Below, piece after piece: positions 1 through 8,588 of a stretch of 57,394 bases of DNA (its first letter is position 1; every line of letters starts with the position of its first letter). The stretch is taken from assembly GCA_946500895.1 (NCBI GenBank), contig CAMMXG010000006.1:1-57394 (forward strand), given 5' to 3'. A model generated the notes under the pieces. The model was not told where the DNA came from. It was given only the letters and a program-made list of their open reading frames with translations, and did no database searches. The stretch comes from an uncultured Mycoplasma sp. (GTDB taxonomy: Bacteria; Bacillota_I; Bacilli_A; RF39; UBA660). Position numbers and translations under genes: made by a program.

Positions 1-40
1 ATCACATTTTAGTAATTAATTATTACACTTTTATGGTACC

Positions 41-113
41 AAAAAGACGCTAGCCTAAGGCATAGCGTTTGCAATTGATGCAGGCGTTATCCACTAAGTG
101 AATAACACTTACA
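41..113 (-). ncRNA. Candidate short RNA or attenuated leader
   Basis: A good minus-strand promoter ends near 119. The transcript would begin near 112 with a small TAAGTG/CACTTA hairpin. It reaches a strong hairpin at 46-69 (ACGCTA paired with TAGCGT, topped by GCC-TTA-GGC) followed by five T residues, so it would end near 41. No open reading frame of note is present. It could be a stand-alone RNA of about 72 nt or a terminator-controlled leader for a gene beyond the left edge. It matches no RNA family that I recognise; T-box, SRP and 6S motifs were not found. Confidence 0.4.
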
Positions 114-118
114 AGTTT

Positions 119-147
119 AATATAACATATTTTAAGTACATATGCAA
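119..147 (-). promoter_or_regulatory. Sigma-A type promoter for the left-edge RNA
   Basis: On the minus strand TTGCAT (142-147) is separated by 17 bases from TATATT (119-124). It lies just downstream of ylxM and fires away from it toward the left edge. Confidence 0.5.
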
Positions 148-178
148 TTGACATTTATTTTACATTTTAAGCTATTAC

Positions 179-469
179 TTAATTATCTATTATCTTTTCT
201 ATTAAATTATATTTTTTAGATATTAATGCTTCCTTAATTTTATTATTTTTTTCTAATATATGTAATTTAGTTTCATAATCTATTAGTTTTTGTTCTGCTC
301 TTTTAACAATCATTCCTATATTGCTTTTTGATACATTTAGATTGTCTGCTATTTCTTGCATGGATAAATCTTCAATATAATGTTCACTAAATGCTTGTTG
401 TTCTTTCATTGTTAATAATTCTTTATAAATATCAAATAAAGAATTTAAGTATTCTCTATTTTCCATCAT
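179..469 (-). CDS. ylxM: YlxM family helix-turn-helix protein, SRP-associated
   Basis: A 96-residue basic helical protein of the UPF0122/YlxM family, which resembles region 4 of sigma factors. The recognition-helix stretch is around residues 38-62 (SMQEIADNLNVSKSNIG). In Bacilli, YlxM accompanies the signal recognition particle genes and has been linked to SRP function. The gene overlaps the end of ftsY by 14 bases, so the two are translationally coupled. A TTG one codon earlier is possible, but the ATG at 469 sits better behind AAGGA. The ffh gene usually found nearby is not in the window; a promoter and a hairpin RNA follow instead. Confidence 0.85.
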   Translation of the reverse strand: MMENREYLNSLFDIYKELLTMKEQQAFSEHYIEDLSMQEIADNLNVSKSNIGMIVKRAEQKLIDYETKLHILEKNNKIKEALISKKYNLIEKIIDN

Positions 470-1445
470 CAATCATATCCTTAAATAATCCATAAATATA
501 ATTTTCAATATCAAATGGTTTTAAATCTTCCATTTTTTCACCTAAGCCAATAAACTTAACAGGAATATTTACACTTTCTTTAATAGCAAGAACTATTCCA
601 CCTTTGGCTGTTCCATCAAGTTTTGTTAAAACAATTCCGGTAATGTTGGTAATTTCTTTGAAGCTCTCGGCCTGCAAAATACCATTTTGACCAGTTGAAG
701 CATCAATTACAAGTAAAGTTTCTTGAGGTGCTCCTTCAATGTGAGTTGCAATTACTTTGTTTATTTTTTCGAGTTCTTTCATTAAGTTTACTTTATTTTG
801 AAGACGACCTGCGGTATCTACTAAGACAATATCAATATTTTCTTCTTTGGCTTTCACAAGTCCATCATAGATTACTCCGGCTGGATCAGTATTTTCTTTG
901 CCATAAAACATAGAACCTGTTTTCTCGGCCCATTCTTTTAATTGAGGTACAGCACCTGCTCGGAATGTGTCGCCGGCAATCATCATGATACTTTTGCCTT
1001 CTTTCTTATATTTATAGGCAAGTTTGGCAATTGTAGTAGTTTTTCCAACACCGTTTACCCCAACCATTAAAATAACTGTTGGTCCATTTGGATTCATGTT
1101 AATCTTGTCACTTAAAGATTCTCCACTAACATAAATAATAAATAATTCATCCACGATTACTTCTTGTAAATATTTGGTGTCAGTAATATTTTCTTTTTTT
1201 ACTCTCATCTTTAATCTATCAATGAAATCCATTACGGTATTTACACCAATATCTGCCATAATTAAAATACTTTCTAACTCATCAAAATACTCATCGCTAA
1301 CTTTCGTATATTTATGACCTAATATACTTAGCTCATTTACAAATTCTTTTCTTGTTTTTTCAAGTCCTTTTTCATATATTTCTACATCTTCTTTGTTTTC
1401 TTCTTTTTTAGCAAAAACTTTCTTAAATTTATCAAATAATCCCAT
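456..1445 (-). CDS. ftsY: Signal recognition particle receptor FtsY
   Basis: The SRP receptor GTPase docks ribosome-SRP complexes at the membrane for co-translational insertion. It has 329 residues, with a charged amphipathic N-terminus and then the NG domain. Visible motifs are the P-loop GVNGVGKTT at about 129-137, DTFRAGA at 159-165, DTAGR at 210-214 and TKLDGTAKGG at 274-283. The acidic A domain is nearly absent, as is usual in Bacilli. The start ATG follows AAGGTG. The gene is co-transcribed with ylxM, which begins inside its 3' end. Confidence 0.97.
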   Translation of the reverse strand: MGLFDKFKKVFAKKEENKEDVEIYEKGLEKTRKEFVNELSILGHKYTKVSDEYFDELESILIMADIGVNTVMDFIDRLKMRVKKENITDTKYLQEVIVDELFIIYVSGESLSDKINMNPNGPTVILMVGVNGVGKTTTIAKLAYKYKKEGKSIMMIAGDTFRAGAVPQLKEWAEKTGSMFYGKENTDPAGVIYDGLVKAKEENIDIVLVDTAGRLQNKVNLMKELEKINKVIATHIEGAPQETLLVIDASTGQNGILQAESFKEITNITGIVLTKLDGTAKGGIVLAIKESVNIPVKFIGLGEKMEDLKPFDIENYIYGLFKDMIDDGK

Positions 1446-1505
1446 TTCATAGCACCTTGCTTTCTTCTTATTGATAATATTTTACTATAAAAATAGCAAA
1501 ATGAA

Positions 1506-1538
1506 AAGATTAGAGTTCTATCTCTAACCTACTTTTTT
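1506..1538. terminator. Probable bidirectional terminator upstream of ftsY
   Basis: Inverted repeat TTAGAG/CTCTAA (510-515 and 522-527), followed by a T-rich run in both orientations. It would insulate ftsY from transcripts coming from the acetyltransferase remnant. Confidence 0.45.
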
Positions 1539-1638
1539 AAGTTCCAATTTACATGGCTAGATTCACCACTTTTTTTATTATATGTAAATCATTACATATG
1601 TGTATTCTTTATAGCATAAAATACTCTGTTAATCAACT

Positions 1639-1888
1639 TTAAGGTCTTGGATGTTTTTCTAGCCAAGATATCGCATAAGAGCAAGTGCATTTTACTTGTA
1701 TGTTATTTTTACGCAAATAATTAAAAACTTCATTCATCAATTTATCTGCGATACCTTGTCCTCTTAAAGATGGATCTACAAAAGTATGCGTAATGTTTAC
1801 AGTATCATTGTTAATATTTGGATAATCAATCTCCTAATACTTGATTATCTATTATATATAGTGTTTTATTTTGATGTACTTCAATCAT
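1639..1888 (-). pseudogene. Frameshifted small GNAT acetyltransferase (YjdJ-like)
   Basis: Read on the minus strand from the ATG at 1888, the frame gives MIEVHQNKTLYIIDNQVLGD and then stops. A second frame continues at once with DYPNINNDTVNITHTFVDPS and then LRGQGIADKLM, ending in CTCSYAISWLEKHP. This is the layout of small N-acetyltransferases, with acetyl-CoA loop RGQGIA and Cys-rich end. One frameshift near 1830 joins the halves, so the gene is probably broken. Programmed frameshifting is unlikely because no slippery heptamer is visible, and a sequencing error is possible. No other gene lies between 1446 and 2034. Confidence 0.75.
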
Positions 1889-1988
1889 TTTATCGCCTCT
1901 TATCTTTATTATATTGGATTTTTTCTCTTCAAACAACTTTTTATTTTCATCATTTACATTTTATCATAGAATTTAAGCGAATATTTAT

Positions 1989-2017
1989 TTGCATTAATAA
2001 GCTTGATACGTTATAAT
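1989..2017 (+). promoter_or_regulatory. Promoter of ftsK
   Basis: TTGCAT (1989-1994), a 17-base spacer, then a perfect TATAAT (2012-2017), 17 bases before the ftsK start codon. Confidence 0.75.
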
Positions 2018-2034
2018 TATTATGGTGAAGTAAG

Positions 2035-4263
2035 ATGGCAAAGAAGAAAAAAACAAAAAAAGATGATACAGAAAAAGTAGGATTTAGTGCTGAACTTACT
2101 GGTCTAATATTAATATTAATTGGAATTATTGGTTTTGGTTTTGGTCCAGTTGGCTCAATTATAAAGAAATTTGCAATGTTTTTGGTTGGAGGCTGGGCTT
2201 GGATATTTCTTTTAATTTTTATGATAGTCTTAGGATTTTATATGCTAATTAAAAGAAGTTTACCTAAGTTCTTTAGTCAAAAGTTAGTTGGTTTATATGT
2301 TTTAATCGTTGTGGTACTTGTGGCAAGTCATTTTGGCTTTATTGAAAAATGTAATGGGGCTGGAGATATTTTCCAAACAACAATTGATAAATATATGGAG
2401 CGAATTGCTACCATTGGTTCTAATACTGCCCTATTTACGAGTGGAGATACTTTGATTGAAATTGGTGGAGGAGTTATAGGCGCTATATTCTCAGTTGGGT
2501 TATCTAGTTTGTTTGGACTTACTGGAACAAAAATTGTTTGTGTACTTTTAACAGCATTTGGATTTATTTTATTCTTTAATATTACGTTTGCAGATATACT
2601 AAGTAAAATCAAATCATTCTTTAGTAAACTAAAAAATACAACTCCTAAAGAAAAACATGAAAAACAGGAAGAATATGCTTATGAAGAAGATCAGGAGTTT
2701 GAAGAGAAAAAGAATGATAAGATTATTATTACTAGTATGGAAGAGTTAAAAACAATGAAAGAACCTCAAAAAGATAACTTAGAAACAAATAAAGAAAGTA
2801 TTTATGAGGCAAATAACAATTATACTTTACCTCCTCTATCTTTATTAGACGATGTTACTCCTCCAAAGAAAAATGCTGCATCAAATAATTATATTCGCAG
2901 TAATAAAGAAAATTTGGAAAGAGTACTTAAAGACTTCCAAATTAACGGTCAAGTAGTTGAAATTCATATTGGACCGGCAGTAACACAATTTGAAGTAAAG
3001 GTTCCTAGTGGTACGAAAGTATCAAGAATTGTTGGTATTAATAAAGAAATTGCTTTGGCACTTGCTGCTAAAGATGTTCGTATTCAAGCCCCTATTCCTG
3101 GTAAAAGTACCATTGGTGTAGAGATACCTAATCCAAGTATTAGTGCAGTTAAATTTAAAGAAGTGTTAGCTCATGAAACAAAAGCAATGAGTGATGCCAA
3201 AATTGTTGTTGCTTTAGGTAAAGATATTATGGGTAGACCACAACTTGCTGATTTATCTAAGATGCCTCACCTTTTAATCGCTGGTTCGACTGGTTCTGGT
3301 AAATCTGTTTGTACAAATACCATGATTTGTTCTATTCTCATGCGTTATAAACCTGATGAAGTAAAACTCATGTTAGTCGATCCTAAAAAAGTAGAACTTT
3401 CTAATTACAATGGTGTTCCTCACCTTTTATGTCCTGTTGTAAGTGATCCTAAGAAAGCCAGTATTGCTCTTCAAAAGTTAGTTTCAGAGATGGATAAACG
3501 TTATGATATGTTTAGTGAGAAAAACGTTAAAAATATTGCTGGTTATAATGATTGGGTCATGAAAGAAAATAAAAACAATAATACTAATATTCCAAAAATG
3601 CCTTATATTGTTGCTATTATCGATGAACTTGCTGATTTAATGCTTGTGGCAAGCAAAGAAGTTGAAGATTCTATTATGAGAATTACCCAAATGGCAAGAG
3701 CTGCCGGAATACATTTAATTGTTGCAACGCAAAGACCATCTACTGATGTTATTACTGGTGTTGTTAAAGCAAATATTCCTTCTCGTATCGCTTTTGCAGT
3801 TGCATCTAATATCGATTCAAGAACTATACTCGATATGAGTGGTGCTGAAAAACTTCTGGGTAAAGGTGATATGCTTTACCTTCCAATGGGGGAAAATGTT
3901 CCTATTCGTATTCAAGGTTGCTTTATTAGTGATGATGAAATTAAAAGAATTATCGATTATGTATGTAAAGAACAAGTTGCTCATTATAGCGAAGAGATGC
4001 AAAACTTGGATGCAACAGGTAGTGGTATTCATGGATTACCTGATGAGAAAGAAGAATATGATGATCCTTTATATAATGAAATTGTAGAATTTGCCATTCA
4101 AACTGGTAAAGTTAGTACAAGTTTACTTCAAAGAAGATTTAGACTAGGTTATAATAGAGCTGCTAGAGTCGTAGATTTGCTTGAAGAACGTGGGATTGTA
4201 GGTCCTCCAAATGGTTCTAAACCTAGAGAGGTTTTAGTTAAATTAGAAGACAAATCTGAATAA
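2035..4263 (+). CDS. ftsK: DNA translocase FtsK/SpoIIIE
   Basis: A membrane-anchored hexameric DNA pump that clears chromosomes from the division septum. It has 742 residues: a Lys-rich start, about four transmembrane segments in residues 20-200, an acidic linker (about 205-290), the motor domain and a C-terminal winged-helix gamma domain (about 675-735, ending in VLVKLEDK). The Walker A motif GSTGSGKS lies near residue 417, and AIIDELADLML is the Walker B strand. The linker is short for the family. The gene has its own promoter and is followed by a separate small gene. Whether it acts in vegetative division or sporulation cannot be told from sequence. Confidence 0.97.
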   Translation: MAKKKKTKKDDTEKVGFSAELTGLILILIGIIGFGFGPVGSIIKKFAMFLVGGWAWIFLLIFMIVLGFYMLIKRSLPKFFSQKLVGLYVLIVVVLVASHFGFIEKCNGAGDIFQTTIDKYMERIATIGSNTALFTSGDTLIEIGGGVIGAIFSVGLSSLFGLTGTKIVCVLLTAFGFILFFNITFADILSKIKSFFSKLKNTTPKEKHEKQEEYAYEEDQEFEEKKNDKIIITSMEELKTMKEPQKDNLETNKESIYEANNNYTLPPLSLLDDVTPPKKNAASNNYIRSNKENLERVLKDFQINGQVVEIHIGPAVTQFEVKVPSGTKVSRIVGINKEIALALAAKDVRIQAPIPGKSTIGVEIPNPSISAVKFKEVLAHETKAMSDAKIVVALGKDIMGRPQLADLSKMPHLLIAGSTGSGKSVCTNTMICSILMRYKPDEVKLMLVDPKKVELSNYNGVPHLLCPVVSDPKKASIALQKLVSEMDKRYDMFSEKNVKNIAGYNDWVMKENKNNNTNIPKMPYIVAIIDELADLMLVASKEVEDSIMRITQMARAAGIHLIVATQRPSTDVITGVVKANIPSRIAFAVASNIDSRTILDMSGAEKLLGKGDMLYLPMGENVPIRIQGCFISDDEIKRIIDYVCKEQVAHYSEEMQNLDATGSGIHGLPDEKEEYDDPLYNEIVEFAIQTGKVSTSLLQRRFRLGYNRAARVVDLLEERGIVGPPNGSKPREVLVKLEDKSE

Positions 4264-4321
4264 AATTAGCATTTACAAATAAGATTATTATATGATAAAA
4301 TAGTATTGTTGGAGGGATGTT

Positions 4322-4855
4322 ATGGCAAGTACGAAAATAAAGTATAAAAATCAAAATGTGAAAAAATATTTTGTAGGACTTTGTATTATTTTAGCCATAA
4401 TTTTTCTTGCCCTATACTTCTATAAGTGGCACACCGTTCGAGAACAAGAAAAATATTATAATAGCTATTTAATCGAAACAAATACAATCAGTTTAGAAAT
4501 GAATGATATTAATGAAATTAGTTCGGTTTTATCTGAAACACCTAATTATTACTTCTTGTATATTAGTTATACTGGTGATGAAGATGTTTATAATTTAGAA
4601 GAGGAATTAAAGCCTTTAATTGATGAATATCAGTTACAAAGTAATTTTTATTTCTTAAATGTTACTGATTTTAAAGATACTAATACAAATTATAAGGAAG
4701 ATATTGCTGATACTTTAAATATTGAAAGAAATATTATATCTGATGTTCCAATTATTCTTTATTTTAAAGATGGAGAACTTGCGACAATGCATGGAATATT
4801 TACAGCAGAAGAATTTAAGGATTTGCTCGAAACTCAGAATATTAGGTCACAATAA
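4322..4855 (+). CDS. Membrane-anchored thioredoxin-fold protein without active-site cysteines
   Basis: 177 residues with a short basic N-terminus, one transmembrane helix (about 18-38) and an extracytoplasmic domain. The domain resembles thioredoxin: YYFLYISYTGDED sits where the CxxC loop would be, and DVPIILYFKDGE looks like the cis-proline strand (about 140-151). The only cysteine lies in the membrane helix, so redox activity is not expected. Comparable cysteine-free proteins occur in Bacillota near transport accessory genes, but the function here is unknown. GGAGGGATGTT precedes the ATG. Confidence 0.6.
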   Translation: MASTKIKYKNQNVKKYFVGLCIILAIIFLALYFYKWHTVREQEKYYNSYLIETNTISLEMNDINEISSVLSETPNYYFLYISYTGDEDVYNLEEELKPLIDEYQLQSNFYFLNVTDFKDTNTNYKEDIADTLNIERNIISDVPIILYFKDGELATMHGIFTAEEFKDLLETQNIRSQ

Positions 4856-4887
4856 AAAAATTACTCGCTATTGAGTAATTTTTTTAT
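4853..4887. terminator. Bidirectional terminator
   Basis: AAAAATTACTC and GAGTAATTTTT flank a 6-base loop, with A and T runs on both sides. It serves the convergent genes at 4322 and nth. Confidence 0.85.
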
Positions 4888-5519
4888 TTGCTTGTTTTTA
4901 TGCTTTTATAATATTTGCAATTATCTTTAAATAGACATTCGCGACATTTTGGGTTTCTAGCAGTACAATTATATCTACCAAATAATACTAGTTGATGATG
5001 TAATCTACTCCATTTATCTTTAGGAATTTTCTTCATTAATTTTTGCTCAATTCGTGATACATCATCTTCTTCTTTAGCTAGTCCTAATCGCTTTGATACT
5101 CTAGCTACGTGAGTATCAACCGCAATCGCTGGTACATCATAAATATTAGATAATACCACATTACAAGTTTTTCTGCCTACTCCAGGCAAAGATTCTAAAT
5201 ATTCTCTATTATTTGGGACTATGCCATTATAATCTTCTATCAATCTTGTGGCAATCGTTTTAATATAAGCTGCTTTTTTCGTGTGAGAACCACATGGTCT
5301 AATTATATCTTCTATCTCTTTTTGATCTGCATCTTTTAAACCTTTTAAATCATATTTATCAAATAAAATACTTGTTACCATATTCACCCTTTTATCAGTA
5401 CATTGGGCACTTAGGACAGTTGCAATTAGTAATTCGTAATCTTTCGTATAATTTAATTCGCATCTGGCATCAGGATAATATTTATCTAATATATTAATTA
5501 TTTTTTCACTCTTCATCAT
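4884..5519 (-). CDS. nth: Endonuclease III
   Basis: A DNA glycosylase/AP lyase for oxidised pyrimidines in base excision repair. It has 211 residues, the usual length. The helix-hairpin-helix LPGVGRKTCN carries the catalytic lysine near 118, and the aspartate is in VDTHV near 135. The four cysteines of the [4Fe-4S] loop are spaced C-x6-C-x2-C-x5-C at the C-terminus. The start overlaps dnaD by 14 bases, the same dnaD-nth order as in Bacillus. It is the last gene of the mscL-to-nth operon, and its end lies in a terminator hairpin. Confidence 0.96.
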   Translation of the reverse strand: MMKSEKIINILDKYYPDARCELNYTKDYELLIATVLSAQCTDKRVNMVTSILFDKYDLKGLKDADQKEIEDIIRPCGSHTKKAAYIKTIATRLIEDYNGIVPNNREYLESLPGVGRKTCNVVLSNIYDVPAIAVDTHVARVSKRLGLAKEEDDVSRIEQKLMKKIPKDKWSRLHHQLVLFGRYNCTARNPKCRECLFKDNCKYYKSIKTSK

Positions 5520-6141
5520 CTAACCAGTTATAATCAAATAACTCACTATCCTCCTTCTTTATGGTATTTCTATGTTCTAAATGATTATTTACATCATTCA
5601 TCGTTTTGAACGCTTTTTTATTCCATTCATATAGTATTTTGTCAATATATCTAAAGTTTCTTACGCCATTATAGACAGCTTCTTTTAGAGCACCAACAAT
5701 TAATTCTTCACTGTAGTTATGTTCTAACCAAGCATTAATAATTTCGTATTCCGTACTTGTAATAGGACGAGCAAATTCTTGTTCAAACTTCGCATAAATA
5801 TCTGTTTTTATCTCTTTTTTTTCTTCTGTTTTTTCCTCTTCTACAATCATTTCATAAAAACCATCTAAGCTAACTTTTTCGATCATTCTGCCTTCAATAT
5901 CTTTTTCAGTTTTTATATCTATTAATTTTTTAGATAAAAGATTAGTAAAAACTTCATAGGCTTTATCTGATGGTATTCCTAAATTTTTACTTAATTCATC
6001 CATATTTAAGTAGTTATTAAAATCATTATCAAAATAAGTAAGCATTAAAAATTCCTCTAAAGATAACTTTAAAGATAAAGCTTTTTTAATAAATAAACTA
6101 TTGGTTATATATTTTTGACATTTAAAAAAATCTAACTTCAT
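5506..6141 (-). CDS. dnaD: DnaD replication-initiation protein
   Basis: A primosomal protein that helps load the replicative helicase in Bacilli. It has 211 residues: an N-terminal winged helix (about 20-105), a charged linker and the C-terminal DnaD domain (about 115-180). The domain signature is NGVRNFRYIDKILYEW, the YxxxIxxxW DNA-binding motif. The ATG overlaps the cca stop codon as ATGA, and nth begins within its 3' end, so translation is coupled along the operon. Confidence 0.92.
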   Translation of the reverse strand: MKLDFFKCQKYITNSLFIKKALSLKLSLEEFLMLTYFDNDFNNYLNMDELSKNLGIPSDKAYEVFTNLLSKKLIDIKTEKDIEGRMIEKVSLDGFYEMIVEEEKTEEKKEIKTDIYAKFEQEFARPITSTEYEIINAWLEHNYSEELIVGALKEAVYNGVRNFRYIDKILYEWNKKAFKTMNDVNNHLEHRNTIKKEDSELFDYNWLDDEE

Positions 6142-7232
6142 TTAATCCACTCACTTTTATGTTCTTTAATATATTTTGTAATATCACTTGTTTTATTTCT
6201 TATTTTACCATTAATAATTAAATTTTCAATATCTTTTAATATTATGCCGATATTTTTAGAATAATCAATATCTAGAATTTTAACAATATCACTTGCTTTA
6301 ATATTCATTTCTTTTTTATCATGAATTGGTAATTCTTTATATATTTTGTTTATTACTTTTTTATCAATTCCTAAAATTTCACCCGCTACTTGAGATAAAT
6401 ATAAACCATAATTATATACTGTTTGTTTATTTATTTCTTCACTTCCTATTATTCTTCTAATGGAAATAATATTGTTCTTTTCGGGCTTGGTAAATGGTAA
6501 ATCATAATTTACTTTGATTTGGGCATACATTCCTTCTAGATTTTTTACAGGAGTAATATCTTCCCAATTACTTATTTCAAGTAAGTTTAGTATTCCTAAA
6601 TCATTTAATAAATTTAGACCTTTTTTTACGTTTTTAGATAGTAAAATTTTATCTAATTCCTCTTTTATTCTTGTATTCGATAAAGTTAAGACTAAATCTT
6701 TGTTTTCTTTTATTTCTTTATATAAATTTGACTCTAAATTAAAATTTAAAATGGTTGCAATCCGAATTCCTCTTAGTATTCTTAAAGGGTCTTCTTTTAT
6801 TTTTTCACCTGGATCATCAATCATTTTTATTTTTAAAGCACTTAAATCATCTATTCCGCCAACTAAATCAATAATTTCGCCCTTAGAATTCATACATATC
6901 GCATTAATCGTAAAATCTCTTCGCTGTAAGTCTAAAACTAAATTATTAATATAATTGAATTCGACTGGTTTTCTTCCTTTGTATTTTATTTCTTCTCTAT
7001 ATGTGGTAATTTCTATATGATATTCTTTTAATTTAAATTCAACACCACCTAAATTTTTAGATGAAGCATTAGGGAAAATCGTCATTAATTCTTTTGGTGT
7101 TGCATTCGTGCATATGTCTATATCATAAGAAAAAATACCGGCGAGTAAATCTCTTACATATCCACCTACTACATAAGCTTCGTATCCTTCATTTTCTATT
7201 TTTGTTAAGATGTTTTTAATTATTTTATTCAA
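6138..7232 (-). CDS. cca: CCA-adding tRNA nucleotidyltransferase
   Basis: Adds or repairs the 3' CCA of tRNAs. It is a class II poly(A) polymerase-type nucleotidyltransferase of about 364 residues. Visible motifs are GGYVRDLLAG, YDIDICTNA with the metal-binding DxD near 40, RRDFTINAIC and EDPLRILRGIRIA. The C-terminal half is helical and has no HD domain. The TTG at 7232 lies behind GGTGATAAGA, the usual arrangement in this genome; a GTG at 7241 is the alternative. The tRNA genes seen here already encode CCA, so a repair role is likely. Confidence 0.93.
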   Translation of the reverse strand: MNKIIKNILTKIENEGYEAYVVGGYVRDLLAGIFSYDIDICTNATPKELMTIFPNASSKNLGGVEFKLKEYHIEITTYREEIKYKGRKPVEFNYINNLVLDLQRRDFTINAICMNSKGEIIDLVGGIDDLSALKIKMIDDPGEKIKEDPLRILRGIRIATILNFNLESNLYKEIKENKDLVLTLSNTRIKEELDKILLSKNVKKGLNLLNDLGILNLLEISNWEDITPVKNLEGMYAQIKVNYDLPFTKPEKNNIISIRRIIGSEEINKQTVYNYGLYLSQVAGEILGIDKKVINKIYKELPIHDKKEMNIKASDIVKILDIDYSKNIGIILKDIENLIINGKIRNKTSDITKYIKEHKSEWIK

Positions 7233-7251
7233 TCTTATCACCTATTTAATT

Positions 7252-8112
7252 TTATTTGTTTTTTTCTGAAATATATTTCTCTACTTCCTTAATTGTGTTA
7301 TTAAAGTTATTAAATTCAACATTAAACCAAGTAATATCCATTTGATTATTAAACCATGTATATTGTCTTTTAGCATAATGTCTTGAATTTTTTTTGATTA
7401 AATCTTTGGCTTCTTCTAGAGTTATTTCACCATTAAAATATGCAAATAATTCTTTGTATCCTATCGCAGTAGATAAAGCTTTAGAACTTATTTTTTTATC
7501 ATAAAAGCTTTTTACTTCATCTATTAAGCCTTCATGGAACATTTCATCGACACGATTGTTAATTCGTTCATAAAGCATGCTTCTTTCGCATGTAAGGCCA
7601 ATATATATGGCATCATAGATTGGTTGTGCATCAGGAATATCTATATTCTCTTTATTTAAAAATCTAATTAGTCTTTTTCGATTATTTTTATGAATGTTCA
7701 TATTGGCATCTTTTTTTAAGGCTAGTTCATAAACTTCTTCATTCGTTAATTCATCATAAGTATTAACTGTTTTTTCTTCCTCATTAAACTCGTAATTATA
7801 TAAAGCTGCTTTTAAATAAAGTCCAGTTCCTCCTACAAAAATAATATTTCTGTCTTTGTATTTTTCTATTAACTCTCTGGCATCTTTTTGATAATCATAT
7901 ACAGTATAGTTAACACTTACATCTTTGATATCAAATAAATAATGAGGGATTCCTTCTTTTTCCTTTTCTTTTATTTTGGCAGTACCTATATCCATACCAA
8001 TATATACTTGCATCGCATCAGCATTAATAATAATAGCATTGTATTTTTTAGCTAGTTCCACACTTAGTTTTGTCTTTCCTACCCCTGTTGGTCCAACAAT
8101 GGCTAAAATCAT
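7252..8112 (-). CDS. miaA: tRNA dimethylallyltransferase
   Basis: Transfers a dimethylallyl group to A37 of tRNAs that read codons starting with U. It has 286 residues, with the P-loop GPTGVGKT at 7-14, DAMQVYIGMDIGTAK near 32-46 and the family motif AKRQYTWF close to the C-terminus. The ATG overlaps the mscL stop. The product is the substrate of MiaB, encoded 2.3 kb upstream on the same strand, so both steps of ms2i6A synthesis are in the window. tRNA-Tyr(GUA), split by an intron here, belongs to the class of tRNAs modified this way. Confidence 0.96.
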   Translation of the reverse strand: MILAIVGPTGVGKTKLSVELAKKYNAIIINADAMQVYIGMDIGTAKIKEKEKEGIPHYLFDIKDVSVNYTVYDYQKDARELIEKYKDRNIIFVGGTGLYLKAALYNYEFNEEEKTVNTYDELTNEEVYELALKKDANMNIHKNNRKRLIRFLNKENIDIPDAQPIYDAIYIGLTCERSMLYERINNRVDEMFHEGLIDEVKSFYDKKISSKALSTAIGYKELFAYFNGEITLEEAKDLIKKNSRHYAKRQYTWFNNQMDITWFNVEFNNFNNTIKEVEKYISEKNK

Positions 8113-8507
8113 TCTTCATCCTTCTTTTCTTTTAATAAATCACGAATTTCTTCTAATAATAATACTTCTTCACTTTTCTTTGGTGTTTCTTTTTCTTCCT
8201 CTTTCTTTTTAATATGAGCTATTTTATTGATAAATTTAATGATTATAAAAATACAAATGGCAATAATTAGAAAGTCAATGACACTTTGGATAAATGCTCC
8301 ATATTCAATCTTAGTATCTCTAAACGTAATAGATAAGTTAGAAAAGTCTACACCACCTAAAACTAAGCCTAATATAGGTGTTAAAATATTATTTACTAAA
8401 CTAGTTACAATAGATGAAAATGCTCCTCCTATAATGACACCGACAGCTAAGTCAATGACATTTCCTCTAGCAATAAATTTTTTAAATTCACTAATATTTT
8501 TTTTCAT
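8109..8507 (-). CDS. mscL: Large-conductance mechanosensitive channel
   Basis: A membrane-tension-gated pore that releases solutes on osmotic downshock. It has 132 residues: an N-terminal amphipathic helix, TM1 with the signature FIARGNVIDLAVGVIIGGAF, a short periplasmic loop, TM2 (about 66-88) and an acidic/basic cytoplasmic helix bundle. TACCTCC-type complement upstream gives AGGAGGTA as a strong ribosome binding site. It is the first gene of the mscL-miaA-cca-dnaD-nth operon. Confidence 0.96.
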   Translation of the reverse strand: MKKNISEFKKFIARGNVIDLAVGVIIGGAFSSIVTSLVNNILTPILGLVLGGVDFSNLSITFRDTKIEYGAFIQSVIDFLIIAICIFIIIKFINKIAHIKKKEEEKETPKKSEEVLLLEEIRDLLKEKKDEE

Positions 8508-8551
8508 ATTACCTCCTGTTTTTCAATTCTATTTTATCATATTTTAAACAT

Positions 8552-8588
8552 TAAAAAAAGTTAATTACTATTAATTCATAATTAACTT
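8552..8588 (-). terminator. Terminator of the SipW-type gene at 8582
   Basis: Minus-strand stem AGTTAATTA/TAATTAACT followed by TTTTTT. It overlaps the stop codon of the upstream coding region. Confidence 0.75.

Noticed and set aside
31-45. GGTACC near the left edge as a T-box motif
   Set aside because: The conserved T-box context (TGG before and CGC after) and a specifier stem are missing.
1786-2016. 76-residue plus-strand ORF
   Set aside because: It lies over the acetyltransferase remnant on the other strand and runs through the ftsK promoter; no ribosome site.
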